The notes under the pieces: model-generated | What the model saw: only the letters and a program-made list of their open reading frames with translations | Told to the model about the DNA's origin: nothing | The model's database searches: none | Shown here: positions 43,287-53,200 of the stretch, piece by piece | Position numbering within the stretch: the stretch's first letter is position 1 | How the letters are laid out: each line of letters starts with the position of its first letter | Source of the DNA: Rothia sp. (in: high G+C Gram-positive bacteria) | GTDB taxonomy: Bacteria > Actinomycetota > Actinomycetes > Actinomycetales > Micrococcaceae | Length of the DNA: 64,000 bases | Direction: 5' to 3' | Assembly (NCBI RefSeq): GCF_030540545.1 | Contig: NZ_JAUNVZ010000007.1 | Location: 62,001-126,000, forward strand | Made by a program: the position numbers and the translations under genes

Positions 43287-44219
43287 ATGGCAATCTACAA
43301 CGACATTATTGAAACCATCGGTAACACTCCGATCGTTCGCCTCAACCGCCTGAGCAAGGACCTGCCCGGCACCGTCGCCCTCAAGCTCGAGTTCTACAAC
43401 CCCGCAGGCAGCGTGAAGGATCGCATCGGCGCAGCAATTATCGACGCCGCAGAAAAGGCAGGCGCACTCAAGCCCGGCGGCACCATCGTTGAAGGAACCA
43501 GTGGCAACACCGGTATCGCCCTGGCACTGGTTGGCGCAGCACGCGGCTACCGCGTAATCCTGACCATGCCCGAGACCATGTCCGCAGAGCGTCGCGTGCT
43601 GCTGCGCGCCTACGGTGCAGAAATCGTACTGACCCCCGGCACCGACGGCATGAGCGGCGCCGTTGCCAAGGCAGAAGAAATCGTTGCAGAAACCCCCGGT
43701 GCAATCCTCGCATCCCAGTTCACCAACGAAGCAAACCCCCGCAAGCACTACGAGACCACCGGTCGCGAAATCTGGGAAGACACCGAAGGTAAGGTAGATA
43801 TCTTCGTGGCAGGTATCGGCACCGGCGGTACCATCTCCGGCTCCGGCAAGTACCTGAAGGAACAGAACCCCAACATTAAGGTTGTTGCTGTAGAACCCAA
43901 GGAATCCCCGCTGCTCTCCGAGGGTCGCGTTGGTCCCCACAAGATCCAGGGTCTGGGCGCAAACTTCGTACCCGAAACCCTCGACCGCGGCATCTATGAC
44001 GCCATCTCCCCCGTTGCCGGTGAGGACGCAATCCGCACCGCACGCGCACTGGCTGTAGAAGAAGGTATCCTCTCGGGTATCTCCGGCGGCGCAGCAACCT
44101 TTGCAGCTCTGGAAGAAGCAAAGAAGAGCGAGAACAAGGATAAGCTGATCGTTGCTATCGTTCCCGACTTCGGCGAGCGCTACGTCTCTACCGTTCTCTA
44201 CGAAGATATCCGCGGCTAA
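43287..44219 (+). CDS. cysK: Cysteine synthase A (O-acetylserine sulfhydrylase)
   Basis: A 310-residue pyridoxal-phosphate enzyme that joins sulfide with O-acetylserine to give cysteine. NPAGSVKDR contains the Schiff-base lysine, EGTSGNTGIALA binds the substrate, and GTGGTISG binds the cofactor phosphate. The C-terminal SGISGGAA block is present. AAGGA lies 8 bases before the ATG. Codon use is strongly biased to C-ending codons, as in aceE, suggesting high expression. cysE follows after 224 bases and a terminator, so the two may have separate promoters. Confidence 0.97.
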   Translation: MAIYNDIIETIGNTPIVRLNRLSKDLPGTVALKLEFYNPAGSVKDRIGAAIIDAAEKAGALKPGGTIVEGTSGNTGIALALVGAARGYRVILTMPETMSAERRVLLRAYGAEIVLTPGTDGMSGAVAKAEEIVAETPGAILASQFTNEANPRKHYETTGREIWEDTEGKVDIFVAGIGTGGTISGSGKYLKEQNPNIKVVAVEPKESPLLSEGRVGPHKIQGLGANFVPETLDRGIYDAISPVAGEDAIRTARALAVEEGILSGISGGAATFAALEEAKKSENKDKLIVAIVPDFGERYVSTVLYEDIRG

Positions 44220-44241
44220 GGCGTAACCGGATCATAGCATT

Positions 44242-44309
44242 ACGCCCCGCGTTGTCCCCGCGCACTGCCCACCTTCCTCAGGAGGCAGCGCGCGAAGACA
44301 GCGGGGCGT
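44242..44309 (+). terminator. Terminator of cysK
   Basis: The outer arms ACGCCCCGC and GCGGGGCGT enclose further pairing (GCGC with GCGC, CTCAGGAG). TTTG follows. Confidence 0.7.
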
Positions 44310-44443
44310 TTGCTACGCCATACATCTAGGTATCCGGGCGCATACGCCGGCAGCATAGGCGCTAACCGAGCCAAGGCTGCACGCACCACGCCGTGCTACG
44401 ATAATCGCCAAGCCCACAAAATACACTGAACCGAAAGAAGACC

Positions 44444-45025
44444 ATGGGATTTTTCTCGACCCTGCGCGAAGACCTCAAAACGGTCCGCACCCACGACCCC
44501 GCAGCGCGAGGCACCGCCGAGATTATGATCAACTACTCCGGCATGCACGCCATCTGGTCCCATCGTCTCGCCCATAAGCTCTGGCAAAAAGACGAAACCA
44601 AGTCCCTGGCGCGCACCCTCTCCCAATTCACCCGCTTTTTGACCGGCGTGGAGATTCACCCCGGCGCAACCATTGGCCGCCGCTTCTTCATTGACCACGG
44701 CATGGGTATTGTAATTGGTGAAACCGCCGAAATCGGTGACGATGTGATGCTCTACCACGGCGTGACCCTGGGCGGTCGCTCCCTGGAGAAGGTCAAGCGC
44801 CACCCCACCATTGAAGATGGCGTGACCATTGGTGCCGGCGCCAAGGTGCTCGGCCCGGTAGTTATCGGTAAGGATAGCGCCATTGGTGCCAATGCCGTGG
44901 TGGTTCATGACCACCCGGAGGACTCCATTATTACCGGTATTCCCGCCAAGGCGCGCCCCCGCACCCCCGATAAGCACAAGCCTCTGGTGGATGCGGTGGA
45001 ATATCTGATTGAATACTCCATCTAA
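44444..45025 (+). CDS. cysE: Serine O-acetyltransferase
   Basis: A 193-residue left-handed beta-helix acetyltransferase that makes O-acetylserine, the CysK substrate. It is the short (EpsC-like) form without the long N-terminal helical domain of enteric CysE. Hexapeptide repeats run from about 66 to 165 ([34 protein letters not shown]), with the catalytic D-H-G and the G-A-N-A-V-V turn. GAAAGAAG lies upstream of the ATG. It ends at a strong terminator shared with gnd. Confidence 0.95.
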   Translation: MGFFSTLREDLKTVRTHDPAARGTAEIMINYSGMHAIWSHRLAHKLWQKDETKSLARTLSQFTRFLTGVEIHPGATIGRRFFIDHGMGIVIGETAEIGDDVMLYHGVTLGGRSLEKVKRHPTIEDGVTIGAGAKVLGPVVIGKDSAIGANAVVVHDHPEDSIITGIPAKARPRTPDKHKPLVDAVEYLIEYSI

Positions 45026-45043
45026 AATATTTTTAGACACGCT

Positions 45044-45073
45044 AAAGCCCCGATAGCAAGCTATCGGGGCTTT
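45044..45073. terminator. Bidirectional terminator between cysE and gnd
   Basis: The perfect arms AAAGCCCCGATAG and CTATCGGGGCTTT close a four-base loop between convergent genes. Confidence 0.9.
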
Positions 45074-45093
45074 ATCCTATCTACCGTTCAGCC

Positions 45094-46566
45094 TTAGTGA
45101 ACGTGAATATCGGCTGCGTTAACCTCAGAAAGATCGCCGCTCCACATGGTGTGGAATGCGCCCTCGGCGTCAATACGACCGTAGGTGTGAGCACCGAAGT
45201 AGTCACGCTGACCCTGAATCAGGGCAGCGGGCAGGCGGTCACGGCGCAGACCGTCGTAGTAAGACAGAGCCGATGCGAAGACCGGAACCGGAACACCCTC
45301 AGCGGTAGCCTTCGCCACCACGCGGCGCCAGGAGGGAACCAGCTCTTCCATCAGGGAGGTGAACTGCGGAGCCAGCAGCATATTCACCGGGCTCTGGTCC
45401 TTGTACGCTGCCATAATGTCATCCAGCAGCTCGGCGCGGATAATGCAGCCCGCACGCCACAGGGAGGCAATGGTATCCAGCTTCAGATCCCAACCATACT
45501 CCTCGCCACCGCGAGCAATCAGGTCCAGACCCTGAGCATAAGCAACCAGCTTGGAGGCAAAGAGCGCACGGCGCACATCCTCAACGAACTCCGGGTCGCC
45601 AGCAGCAATACCGGTGGTTGCAATCAGACCTGCGGGCAGCTGCTCCTGAGCCTGCTGACGAGCAGCCGGGTTAGAGGAAGACAGAGCGCGAGCGAATACG
45701 GACTCAGCAATAGCGGTCACGGGCGAGCCCAGAGCCAGACCAGCCTGAGCGGTCCACAGGCCGGTACCCTTCTGACCAGCCTGGTCCAGAATTACGTCCA
45801 CCAGGGGCTTGCCGGTCTTAGCGTCCACCTGAGCCAGCACCTTGGAGGTGATTTCAATCAGGTAAGAATCCAGCTCGGTTTCATTCCACTGAGCGAAAAT
45901 CTGAGCCTGATCGGCCGGCTCAATACCTGCGATGGAGCGCAGAATATCGTAGGCTTCGCCAATAACCTGCATATCGGCGTACTCAATGCCGTTGTGGACC
46001 ATCTTCACGAAGTGACCCGCACCGTCGGTGGAGATCCATGCGCAGCAGGGAGCACCATCCTGAGGAGCCTTTGCGGAGATCTTCTCCAGCAGCGGGCCAA
46101 CGTGCTGATAGGATTCAGCGGAACCGCCGGGCATAATGGAGGGGCCCCACAGAGCGCCCTCTTCACCGCCGGAAACGCCCACGCCCACAAAGTGCAGGCC
46201 CTTTTCAGCCAGGGCGCGCTCGCGGCGAATGGTGTCGGGGAAGTGCGAATTACCGCCGTCAATAATAATGTCGCCCTCATCCAGCAGGGGTTCGAGCTGC
46301 TCGATCACGGCGTCAACGGGAGCACCCGCCTTGACCATGACCAGGATGCGGCGGGGGCTCTCCAGGGAGTCCACGAGCTCCTGCAGGCTCTCGGTGCGGA
46401 TGAAGTCACCCTCGGAGCCGTGCTCTGCCAGCAGAGCGTCAGTCTTTTCTACAGAACGGTTGTGCAATGCAACGGTGTAGCCATTACGTGCCAGGTTGCG
46501 GGCGAGGTTTGCGCCCATCACGGCAAGGCCGGTTACACCAATCTGTGCCTTCTTAGTTTCAGTCAT
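45094..46566 (-). CDS. gnd: 6-phosphogluconate dehydrogenase (decarboxylating)
   Basis: A 490-residue enzyme of the pentose phosphate pathway that converts 6-phosphogluconate to ribulose 5-phosphate with release of CO2 and NADPH. The nucleotide-binding GLAVMGANLARNLA is at the N-terminus. DGGNSHFPDT, GVSGGEEGA, the catalytic K in HFVKMVHNGIEY and the C-terminal substrate-binding region (RRDRLPAALIQGQRDYFGAHTYGR) are present. The ATG at 46566 is chosen because the frame upstream runs into tRNA-Val. No ribosome binding site is seen; TACCCT lies six bases before the ATG, which suggests a leaderless mRNA. Confidence 0.96.
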   Translation of the reverse strand: MTETKKAQIGVTGLAVMGANLARNLARNGYTVALHNRSVEKTDALLAEHGSEGDFIRTESLQELVDSLESPRRILVMVKAGAPVDAVIEQLEPLLDEGDIIIDGGNSHFPDTIRRERALAEKGLHFVGVGVSGGEEGALWGPSIMPGGSAESYQHVGPLLEKISAKAPQDGAPCCAWISTDGAGHFVKMVHNGIEYADMQVIGEAYDILRSIAGIEPADQAQIFAQWNETELDSYLIEITSKVLAQVDAKTGKPLVDVILDQAGQKGTGLWTAQAGLALGSPVTAIAESVFARALSSSNPAARQQAQEQLPAGLIATTGIAAGDPEFVEDVRRALFASKLVAYAQGLDLIARGGEEYGWDLKLDTIASLWRAGCIIRAELLDDIMAAYKDQSPVNMLLAPQFTSLMEELVPSWRRVVAKATAEGVPVPVFASALSYYDGLRRDRLPAALIQGQRDYFGAHTYGRIDAEGAFHTMWSGDLSEVNAADIHVH

Positions 46567-46578
46567 ATATATAGGGTA
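46567..46578 (-). promoter_or_regulatory. Probable leaderless promoter of gnd (-10 TACCCT)
   Basis: On the minus strand TACCCT fits TANNNT and is exactly six bases before the gnd ATG. No ribosome binding site is present. Confidence 0.35.
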
Positions 46579-46710
46579 CGCTTTTCTACCCGCCAGCGTG
46601 GAATTTTGTGGTCGATGTATCGTCTGGCGAAAGGCACTCCCCCGCTCCGAGCGCAGATTGTGCAGGTTATGCGGATTCTTGCAGGAGAAGCACCGGAGCA
46701 CAACAAAAAA

Positions 46711-46736
46711 ACCCGCTAGGTGAAAACCTAGCGGGT
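46711..46736 (-). terminator. Terminator of tRNA-Val
   Basis: The arms ACCCGCTAGG and CCTAGCGGGT close a six-base loop, and six T residues follow on the minus strand. Confidence 0.85.
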
Positions 46737-46739
46737 TAG

Positions 46740-46815
46740 TGGTGGGTCCTACCGGGATCGAACCGATGACATCCACGGTGTAAACGTGGCGCTCTACCAG
46801 CTGAGCTAAAGACCC
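46740..46815 (-). tRNA. tRNA-Val (anticodon TAC)
   Basis: The minus strand folds as a full cloverleaf: acceptor GGGTCTT with AGGACCC, anticodon arm CCACG-TTTACAC-CGTGG with anticodon TAC, T loop TTCGATC. The 3' CCA is encoded (46740-46742). A terminator follows. Confidence 0.96.
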
Positions 46816-47135
46816 ATTTCGTTTTCTCCTTGACCGGAGCAACAAGTAATACTATACGGCAGTTCAAGGGGGCGCGCAACTCGAAAAGCAGTGTTTTGAG
46901 TCACATGCATATGCACACCTGGCTCACATAGTGCGAAACACCCATAAATTTACGCAAAGGTGCAAACTAAGCGTTGATTTAGGACTAAAATAGTAAAGAC
47001 ACTTAAGAGTGGCTGCGGCACACCCGGCACGACCGACACTGCACCGCAATCACCCTTTGGCAACAGCAAGACGCCGACTCACGCGAACACCATTGCACCG
47101 GCGCCTTCAACCACAACAAAGAGAGGTTGAATAGT
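46816..47135. other. Promoter region and 5' leader of aceE
   Basis: No gene is seen in 320 bases. An AT-rich stretch near 46950-47000 (TTGATT, then TAAAATAG) is the probable promoter, which leaves a leader of more than 100 bases. The leader ends in GAGAGG 9 bases before the TTG start of aceE. Confidence 0.5.
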
Positions 47136-49871
47136 TTGGGTAACGCAACTCCGAACGAACACTCCCTGAGCACTCTCCTCGATGGCCTGAAGGACATCGA
47201 CGCTGAGGAGACCCAGGAATGGGCTGAATCCCTCGAGGATCTCATCAAGACCCACGGCACCGAGCGTGCCGAATACATCCTGCGCGCACTGACCAAGGCA
47301 GCAGGCGAGCAGGGCGTATCCGTTCCTACTCTGATCAAGACCGACTACATCAACACCATCCCGGCAGATCAGCAGCCCGAGTACCCCGGCGACGAAGAGC
47401 TCGAGCGTCAGTACCGCGCATGGATCCGCTGGAACGCAGCCATCATGGTTCAGCGTGCACAGAAGAAGGGCATCGGCGTTGGCGGTCACATCTCCACCTA
47501 CGCAGGTATTGCTGACCTGTACGAAATGGGTTACAACCACTTCTTCCGCGGCCGCAACCACCCCGGCGGTGGCGACCAGGTCTTCTTCCAGGGTCACGCA
47601 TCCCCCGGTAACTACGCACGTGCATTCGTCGAAGGCCGCCTGACCGAAGAGCAGATGGACGGCTTCCGCCAGGAGAAGACCAAGGGCGAGAACGGCATCC
47701 CCTCCTACCCGCACCCCCGCTGCCTGCCCGAATTCTGGCAGTTCCCGACCGTGTCCATGGGTATCGGTCCGCTGAACGCAATCCACCAGGCATCCTTCAA
47801 CCGCTACCTGCACAACCGCGGCATCAAGGACACCTCCGAGCAGCACGTCTGGGCATTCCTGGGCGACGGCGAAATGGACGAGCCCGAATCGCGCGGCGCA
47901 CTGCAGCTGGCAGCAAACGAAAAGCTGGACAACCTGACCTTCGTTGTTAACTGCAACCTGCAGCGCCTGGACGGCCCCGTGCGCGGTAACAGCAAGATCG
48001 TGCAGGAGCTGGAAGCATTCTTCCTCGGCGCTGGCTGGCACGTCATCAAGGTTCTGTGGGGTTCCGAGTGGGACGCACTGCTGGAGAAGGACAAGTCCGG
48101 CAAGCTCGTCCAGCTGCTGAACGAAACCCTCGACGGTGACTACCAGACCTTCCGCGGTGAAGACGGCGGCTACATCCGCGAGCACTTCTTCGGCAAGTAC
48201 CCCGAGACCAAGGAACTCGTCGCCGACATGACCGACGACGAGATCTGGGCACTGCGCCGTGGCGCACACGACGACAAGAAGATCTACGCGGCATACAAGG
48301 AAGCTCTGGAGACCAAGGGTCAGCCCACCGTAATCCTCGCACAGTCCGTCAAGGGTCGCGAGCTGGGCCCCGCATTCGAGTCCCGTAACTCCACCCACCA
48401 GATGAAGAAGTTCACCATGGAAGCACTCAAGGGCTTCCGTGACCACCTGGGTATCCCCGTCTCCGACGAGGAACTCGAGAAGGACCTCTACAACCCGCCG
48501 TACTACCTGCCCGAGGCAAACCACCCGGCACTGCAGTACATGCACGCACGCCGTGCAGAGCTCGGCGGCGCAATCCCCGCACGCCCCAACACCCAGCCGG
48601 TCATCGACCTGCCGGACGACAAGGCATACGCGGGCGCAATGAAGGGCTCCGGCAAGCAGCTGGCAGCATCCACCATGGCATTCGTGCGTCTGATGAAGGA
48701 CCTCATGCGTGTCAAGGGCTTCGGCCACCGCATCGTGCCCATCGTCCCCGACGAAGCACGTACCTTCGGTATGGACTCCTTCTTCCCCTCCGCAAAGCTG
48801 TACAACCCCAACGGCCAGAACTACGTGCCCGTTGACCGTGCCCTGATGCTCTCCTACACCGAGTCTGCAGCAGGTCAGATCATTCACGTGGGTATTAACG
48901 AAGCAGGCGCAACCGCAGCATTCACCGCTGTTGGTTCCTCCTTCGACACCCACGGCGAGCCCATGATCCCGATCTACATCTTCTACTCGATGTTCGGTTT
49001 CCAGCGTACCGGCGACGCATTCTGGGCAGCAGGCGACCAGCTGGTTCGCGGCTTCATCATCGGCGGTACCGCAGGCCGCACCACCCTCTCCGGTGAAGGT
49101 CTGCAGCACATGGACGGTCACTCGCCGCTCATTGCAGCGACCAACCCCGCTATCAAGAGCTACGACCCGGCATACGGCTACGAAATTGGCCACATCGTCA
49201 AGCGCGGTATCGAGCAGATGTACGGCAACCTGGATGAAGACCACGATGTCATGTACTACCTGACCGTGTACAACGAGCCCATCCACCAGCCCAAGGAACC
49301 CGAGAACCTGGACGTCGAAGGCGTCATCAAGGGTATCTACAAGCTGCAGGACTCCACCGTTGCAGGCCCCAAGGCACAGCTGCTGGCATCCGGTATCGCT
49401 GTCCCCTGGGCTCTGGAAGCACAGCGCCTGCTGGCTGAGGACTGGGGCGTATCCGCAGACGTATGGTCTGTCACCTCCTGGGTTGAACTGGCTCGCGACG
49501 GCGTGGCGGCTGAGGAAGAGGAACTCCTTAACCCCGGCAAGCCCGCACGCCTGCCCTACCTGACCCAGAAGCTGGCAGGTGCAGAAGGCCCGGTTATCGC
49601 AACCAGCGACTTCGCATCCGATTTGCAGAACATGATCCGTCCCTTCGTGCCCGGCGACTTCGCAGCACTGGGCGCAGACGGCTTCGGCTTCGCAGACACC
49701 CGCCCCGGCGCACGCCGCTTCTTCCACATCGATGCAGAGTCCCTCGTGGTACGCACCCTGCAGATGCTGGCAAAGCAGGGCAAGGTATCTGCTGATCTGG
49801 CTGCACAGGCATTCGCAAAGTACGACCTGGCAAATGTCAACGCTGGTCGCACCGGTAGCGACGCTGAGTAA
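47136..49871 (+). CDS. aceE: Pyruvate dehydrogenase E1 component, homodimeric type
   Basis: A 911-residue thiamine-diphosphate enzyme that decarboxylates pyruvate and hands the acetyl group to the E2 subunit. The ThDP motif is clear: [10 protein letters not shown], then about 25 residues later [39 protein letters not shown] and a C-terminal transketolase-like domain also fit. The start is read as TTG at 47136 because GAGAGG is 9 bases upstream; another TTG at 47127 touches that site. Codon use is extremely biased, as expected for a highly expressed protein. No E2 or E3 gene is adjacent, which is usual for Actinobacteria. Confidence 0.97.
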   Translation: MGNATPNEHSLSTLLDGLKDIDAEETQEWAESLEDLIKTHGTERAEYILRALTKAAGEQGVSVPTLIKTDYINTIPADQQPEYPGDEELERQYRAWIRWNAAIMVQRAQKKGIGVGGHISTYAGIADLYEMGYNHFFRGRNHPGGGDQVFFQGHASPGNYARAFVEGRLTEEQMDGFRQEKTKGENGIPSYPHPRCLPEFWQFPTVSMGIGPLNAIHQASFNRYLHNRGIKDTSEQHVWAFLGDGEMDEPESRGALQLAANEKLDNLTFVVNCNLQRLDGPVRGNSKIVQELEAFFLGAGWHVIKVLWGSEWDALLEKDKSGKLVQLLNETLDGDYQTFRGEDGGYIREHFFGKYPETKELVADMTDDEIWALRRGAHDDKKIYAAYKEALETKGQPTVILAQSVKGRELGPAFESRNSTHQMKKFTMEALKGFRDHLGIPVSDEELEKDLYNPPYYLPEANHPALQYMHARRAELGGAIPARPNTQPVIDLPDDKAYAGAMKGSGKQLAASTMAFVRLMKDLMRVKGFGHRIVPIVPDEARTFGMDSFFPSAKLYNPNGQNYVPVDRALMLSYTESAAGQIIHVGINEAGATAAFTAVGSSFDTHGEPMIPIYIFYSMFGFQRTGDAFWAAGDQLVRGFIIGGTAGRTTLSGEGLQHMDGHSPLIAATNPAIKSYDPAYGYEIGHIVKRGIEQMYGNLDEDHDVMYYLTVYNEPIHQPKEPENLDVEGVIKGIYKLQDSTVAGPKAQLLASGIAVPWALEAQRLLAEDWGVSADVWSVTSWVELARDGVAAEEEELLNPGKPARLPYLTQKLAGAEGPVIATSDFASDLQNMIRPFVPGDFAALGADGFGFADTRPGARRFFHIDAESLVVRTLQMLAKQGKVSADLAAQAFAKYDLANVNAGRTGSDAE

Positions 49872-49902
49872 TACACTCTAGTCGTTATAGGCGATAGCTA
49901 AG

Positions 49903-49938
49903 CTATAGGGGTTGTCTCATATGAGACAACCCCTATAG
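49903..49938. terminator. Perfect 36-base palindrome, terminator of aceE
   Basis: CTATAGGGGTTGTCTCAT is followed directly by its exact complement, 32 bases after the aceE stop. Only the central bases can form the loop. Confidence 0.8.
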
Positions 49939-49964
49939 TTATATGCTTTTGAGTTTTGAGGCGG

Positions 49965-50084
49965 GGCTAGAGTTTTTGAGTCGGGGTCGCGGTTCGAGAG
50001 AAGGGCATTTGCGCACGACCTGTGCCTTTGCGCTGGGGCGCGAAGCCCCAGCTAATAGCGCTCAACCTTTCTCTCTCCTGCTCC
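49965..50084 (-). repeat. Dispersed intergenic repeat, copy 2
   Basis: This is the inverted counterpart of 6691-6808. The best-conserved part is 50002-50084, with GGTTGAGCGCT, the GCTGGGG-CTTCG-CCCCAGC hairpin and GGCACAGGTCGTGCGC. It stands in the 413-base gap between aceE and the NRPS gene, flanked by long palindromes on both sides. No gene is seen in the gap. Confidence 0.7.
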
Positions 50085-50152
50085 GGTTTCTGAAGCTTTG
50101 AGTTCCGGCGGCACAACTTGCTTGCGTTCTACAGCTTACGCATGCGGGTGTT

Positions 50153-50233
50153 GACAGACTGTGAGCGTAGATAGTGTCTATTGAGTCATGTAATACAGCA
50201 CTCAATAGACACTTAGAGCGCTCACAGTCTGTC
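50153..50233. repeat. Long two-part inverted repeat downstream of the NRPS gene
   Basis: The outer arms GACAGACTGTGAGCG and CGCTCACAGTCTGTC and the inner arms AGTGTCTATTGAGT and ACTCAATAGACACT are all perfect, separated by five-base internal loops and a 13-base apical loop. It lies 52 bases past the stop at 50285 and may end that transcript, although no T run follows. Confidence 0.75.
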
Positions 50234-50284
50234 ACACAGTGTCATCCCATGCGGGTCAATCCCAACGATGAACCCGAAAACGGA

Positions 50285-53200
50285 TTAGCCCCAGATAGAT
50301 GAAACGATCTGAGGAACAAATGAATCATTGACCATGCCAGTGTGGCTAGCTTCAGAAATGTTCACAACCTCAAGATCCGAACAATGAGCAGACCACCCGG
50401 AAGCATCCAAATAGGGCTGATCCTCATGGACAGCGGCAACCATTATCACCGGGCCATCATAGTAGCGATGAGACGCACCGCGTAGCAGAGCAGGAGAAGC
50501 CTGCATAGCCGCAAAAGTCACGCCCAGCGCATCCTCACCCAAATAACCCAGAGCCGAACCAATAGCTTTCAAACGCTCAAGAACCGTGGGTAGGTCAAGC
50601 ACTTCTTCCGGGTCGGGCTCGGGCAGACCCGCCATGCGCAGCAGAGCACGATAGCTCTCCTGCTCATCCGGCGCGGGAACATCCGCCCACTGCTCAGCCG
50701 GGTAGCCGTCCAAAACCACCACGCGCTCAATCTCAACGCCCGCCTCACGCAGCAGAGCCGCGGTCTGAACACTGGCGGTACCGCCCACAGACCAACCCAT
50801 GAGCTGAACACGAGCCGGCAGCTGTTTCTCTTCAAGCACACCCAGAATCAGGGACAGGAAATAGCGCGCCAGCTCATCCAAGCTTGCGGGCATACTCGCA
50901 GATTCATCGCTAAAAGGCGCCAGCTGTAGGGTATATATCGCCTGATTCGACGGTAGCGCAGCAGCATAAGGCGCGTAGGACCAGCCCAAACCACCCGCCG
51001 GAGGCAGAATAAACAGGGGTGCGGGAGCATCCGGCTCCGGGCTCTCGGGCACACGGCGCAGAGGCAGCACCGGCAGGAACTCAGCACCGCTATTCTCCCC
51101 CAGGGACTCAGCCAGCTCAGCCACCGAAGGGTAGGCAAAAAGCGCACCAATAGAGACCGTAATGCCCAGCTGCTCCTCAATGGACGCAATCACATTCAGC
51201 GCGCTCATAGACGAGCCACCAAAGGCAAAGAAATCATCGTGCACACCCACACGCTCCACCCCCAGGGCAGAGGCGAAAATAGCCGCCAGCTGCTGCTGCA
51301 GCAAATCCTGCGGGCCGTCTTCACCGGTAGAGACCGCGAAATCGTGGCGCGCCAGCAGCTTACGATCCGCCTTGCCGCTGGTACCCACCGGGAAAGTATG
51401 CACCGCGTGCCAGAGGGTCGGCACCATATACTCCGGCAGGCTCGCCTGAGCGTGAGCCCGAGCCGACTCAATAATCTGCGCCTGCTCTTCTTCGCTCTCG
51501 GTGCCGGTCTCCAGGAAAGCGGCGAGCGCCGGGGCGCGATGACCCTCCGGGCCGGTGTAGAGCATAGCCACGGCACCGCTCACATGCTCGGAGTCGGTCA
51601 GGGTCGCTTCAATATCGCCCAATTCCAGGCGCTGGCCGTTGAGTTTGACCTGCGAGTCGGCGCGGCCGCGGTAGAGAATCACGCCGCGCACGCCATAGGG
51701 TGCGCTCTCATCGGGTAGCAGCTCCCAGGTGGCAAGGTCGCCGGTGCGGTAGACACGCATGCCGTTGGCGGCGTCTTCACCGAAAGCGGCGGCGGTGGCT
51801 TCGGGGTTGTTCTTATAGCCACGTGCCAACTGAACACCGCTCAGGTAGAGCTCGCCCAGCACACCGGCGGGCACGGGACGTCCCGCCTTATCCAGGATAA
51901 AAGTACCGGTATTCCACACGGGTTCACCAATGGGTACCTGCTCACGTTCGGGATCCTCAGAGCTATCCCAGAATGTGACATCCACGGCTGCCTCGGTGGG
52001 GCCGTAGAGGTTCAAAATCCACACACCCAGGGCGCGGTGAGCCTCCAGAATCTGTTCGCGGTGCAGCGCCTCACCCGAGCAGACCAGGTACTTCAGGTGT
52101 TTATCGTTTTCGCCCTCACCGTAGCCGACTTCGCGCAGAATACGGGCAGCACTCGGGGAGGAAAGGAATGCGGTGAGCATAGTGGGCACAAAGTGCAGGC
52201 AGTCCACGCCCTGCTCGGCGATAACGCGCGCCAGGTAGGCGGGGTCGCGGTGCCCCTCGGGCGCGGCAATGACCACACTTGCGCCTTCCTGTAGCGGCCA
52301 GTAGAGCTCCCAGACGTGCACATCAAAGGAAATAGCGGTCTTGTGTAGAACCTTATCCCCCGCAGCGATCGGGATCTGGTGCTGCTGCCAGCGCAGACGG
52401 TTATCGATCGCGCGGTGGCTAATGGCAACGCCCTTGGGGCGGCCGGTGGAGCCGGAGGTGAAGAGAATATAGGCATCAGACTCCAGGTCGGTATCCAGAC
52501 CGGGCAGGTACTCGCGGGCGGGTACCTCGGATTCGCTCAGCATTTGAGCAGTATTAATGGGAGGCAGCTGAATCTGCGGCAGTTGAGCGTAGAGTTCAGG
52601 CTGCTCGGGAGCAAGCTCGCTCGCACCCAGGGGCGCCAAACCGGGTCCGTGAATGAGGGCGGCAGCACCGGCGTCTTCAAGCATGACACCAATACGTTCG
52701 GCGGGCAGTTCGGGTAGCACGGGTACATAGGTGGCACCGGCGTAGAGCAGGGCGTAGAGCGCCACATATTGTTCAATGCCGCGCTCCACGCGCAGACCCA
52801 CCGCCTGGCCGGGGCGTACACCGGCACCAATGAGTTCAGCGGCGAGCGCGCGGGCACGATAATCCAGCTGAACATAGCTCAATTCCTGACTGAAATCATA
52901 AGCCTGAGGATCCTCAGGAGTCAGACCAAAGGAACCGTCAGCACGTCGCGCGGGAGCCGCTGCACGCAGAGCAATCTGCTCGGGGTGGCGCTGAACCGCC
53001 GCAATAAAACGCTGCAGCAGGCTCTGATACTCCACCGGATGCTCGGGAGCATTAAAGCTATCGAGCACCGCCAGCTCAGCATCGGTCGCGGTGGAGAGTG
53101 CCTCAAGAGGTAGGTTGTGCTCCAGGGCGATAGCCCATTTGCGGAACCAATCCGCCAGATGGCTGGCGTGGGCGCGCAGAATCTCGGGCGAGTAGAGTGC

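Noticed and set aside
46567-46845. A 93-codon N-terminal extension of gnd
   Set aside because: Its distal part is tRNA-Val read as protein. The conserved nucleotide-binding start follows the ATG at 46566.
47079-49727. An open frame of 882 codons on the strand opposite aceE
   Set aside because: It arises from the extreme codon bias of aceE. The translation is rich in Val, Gly and Cys without any domain, and it has no start context.
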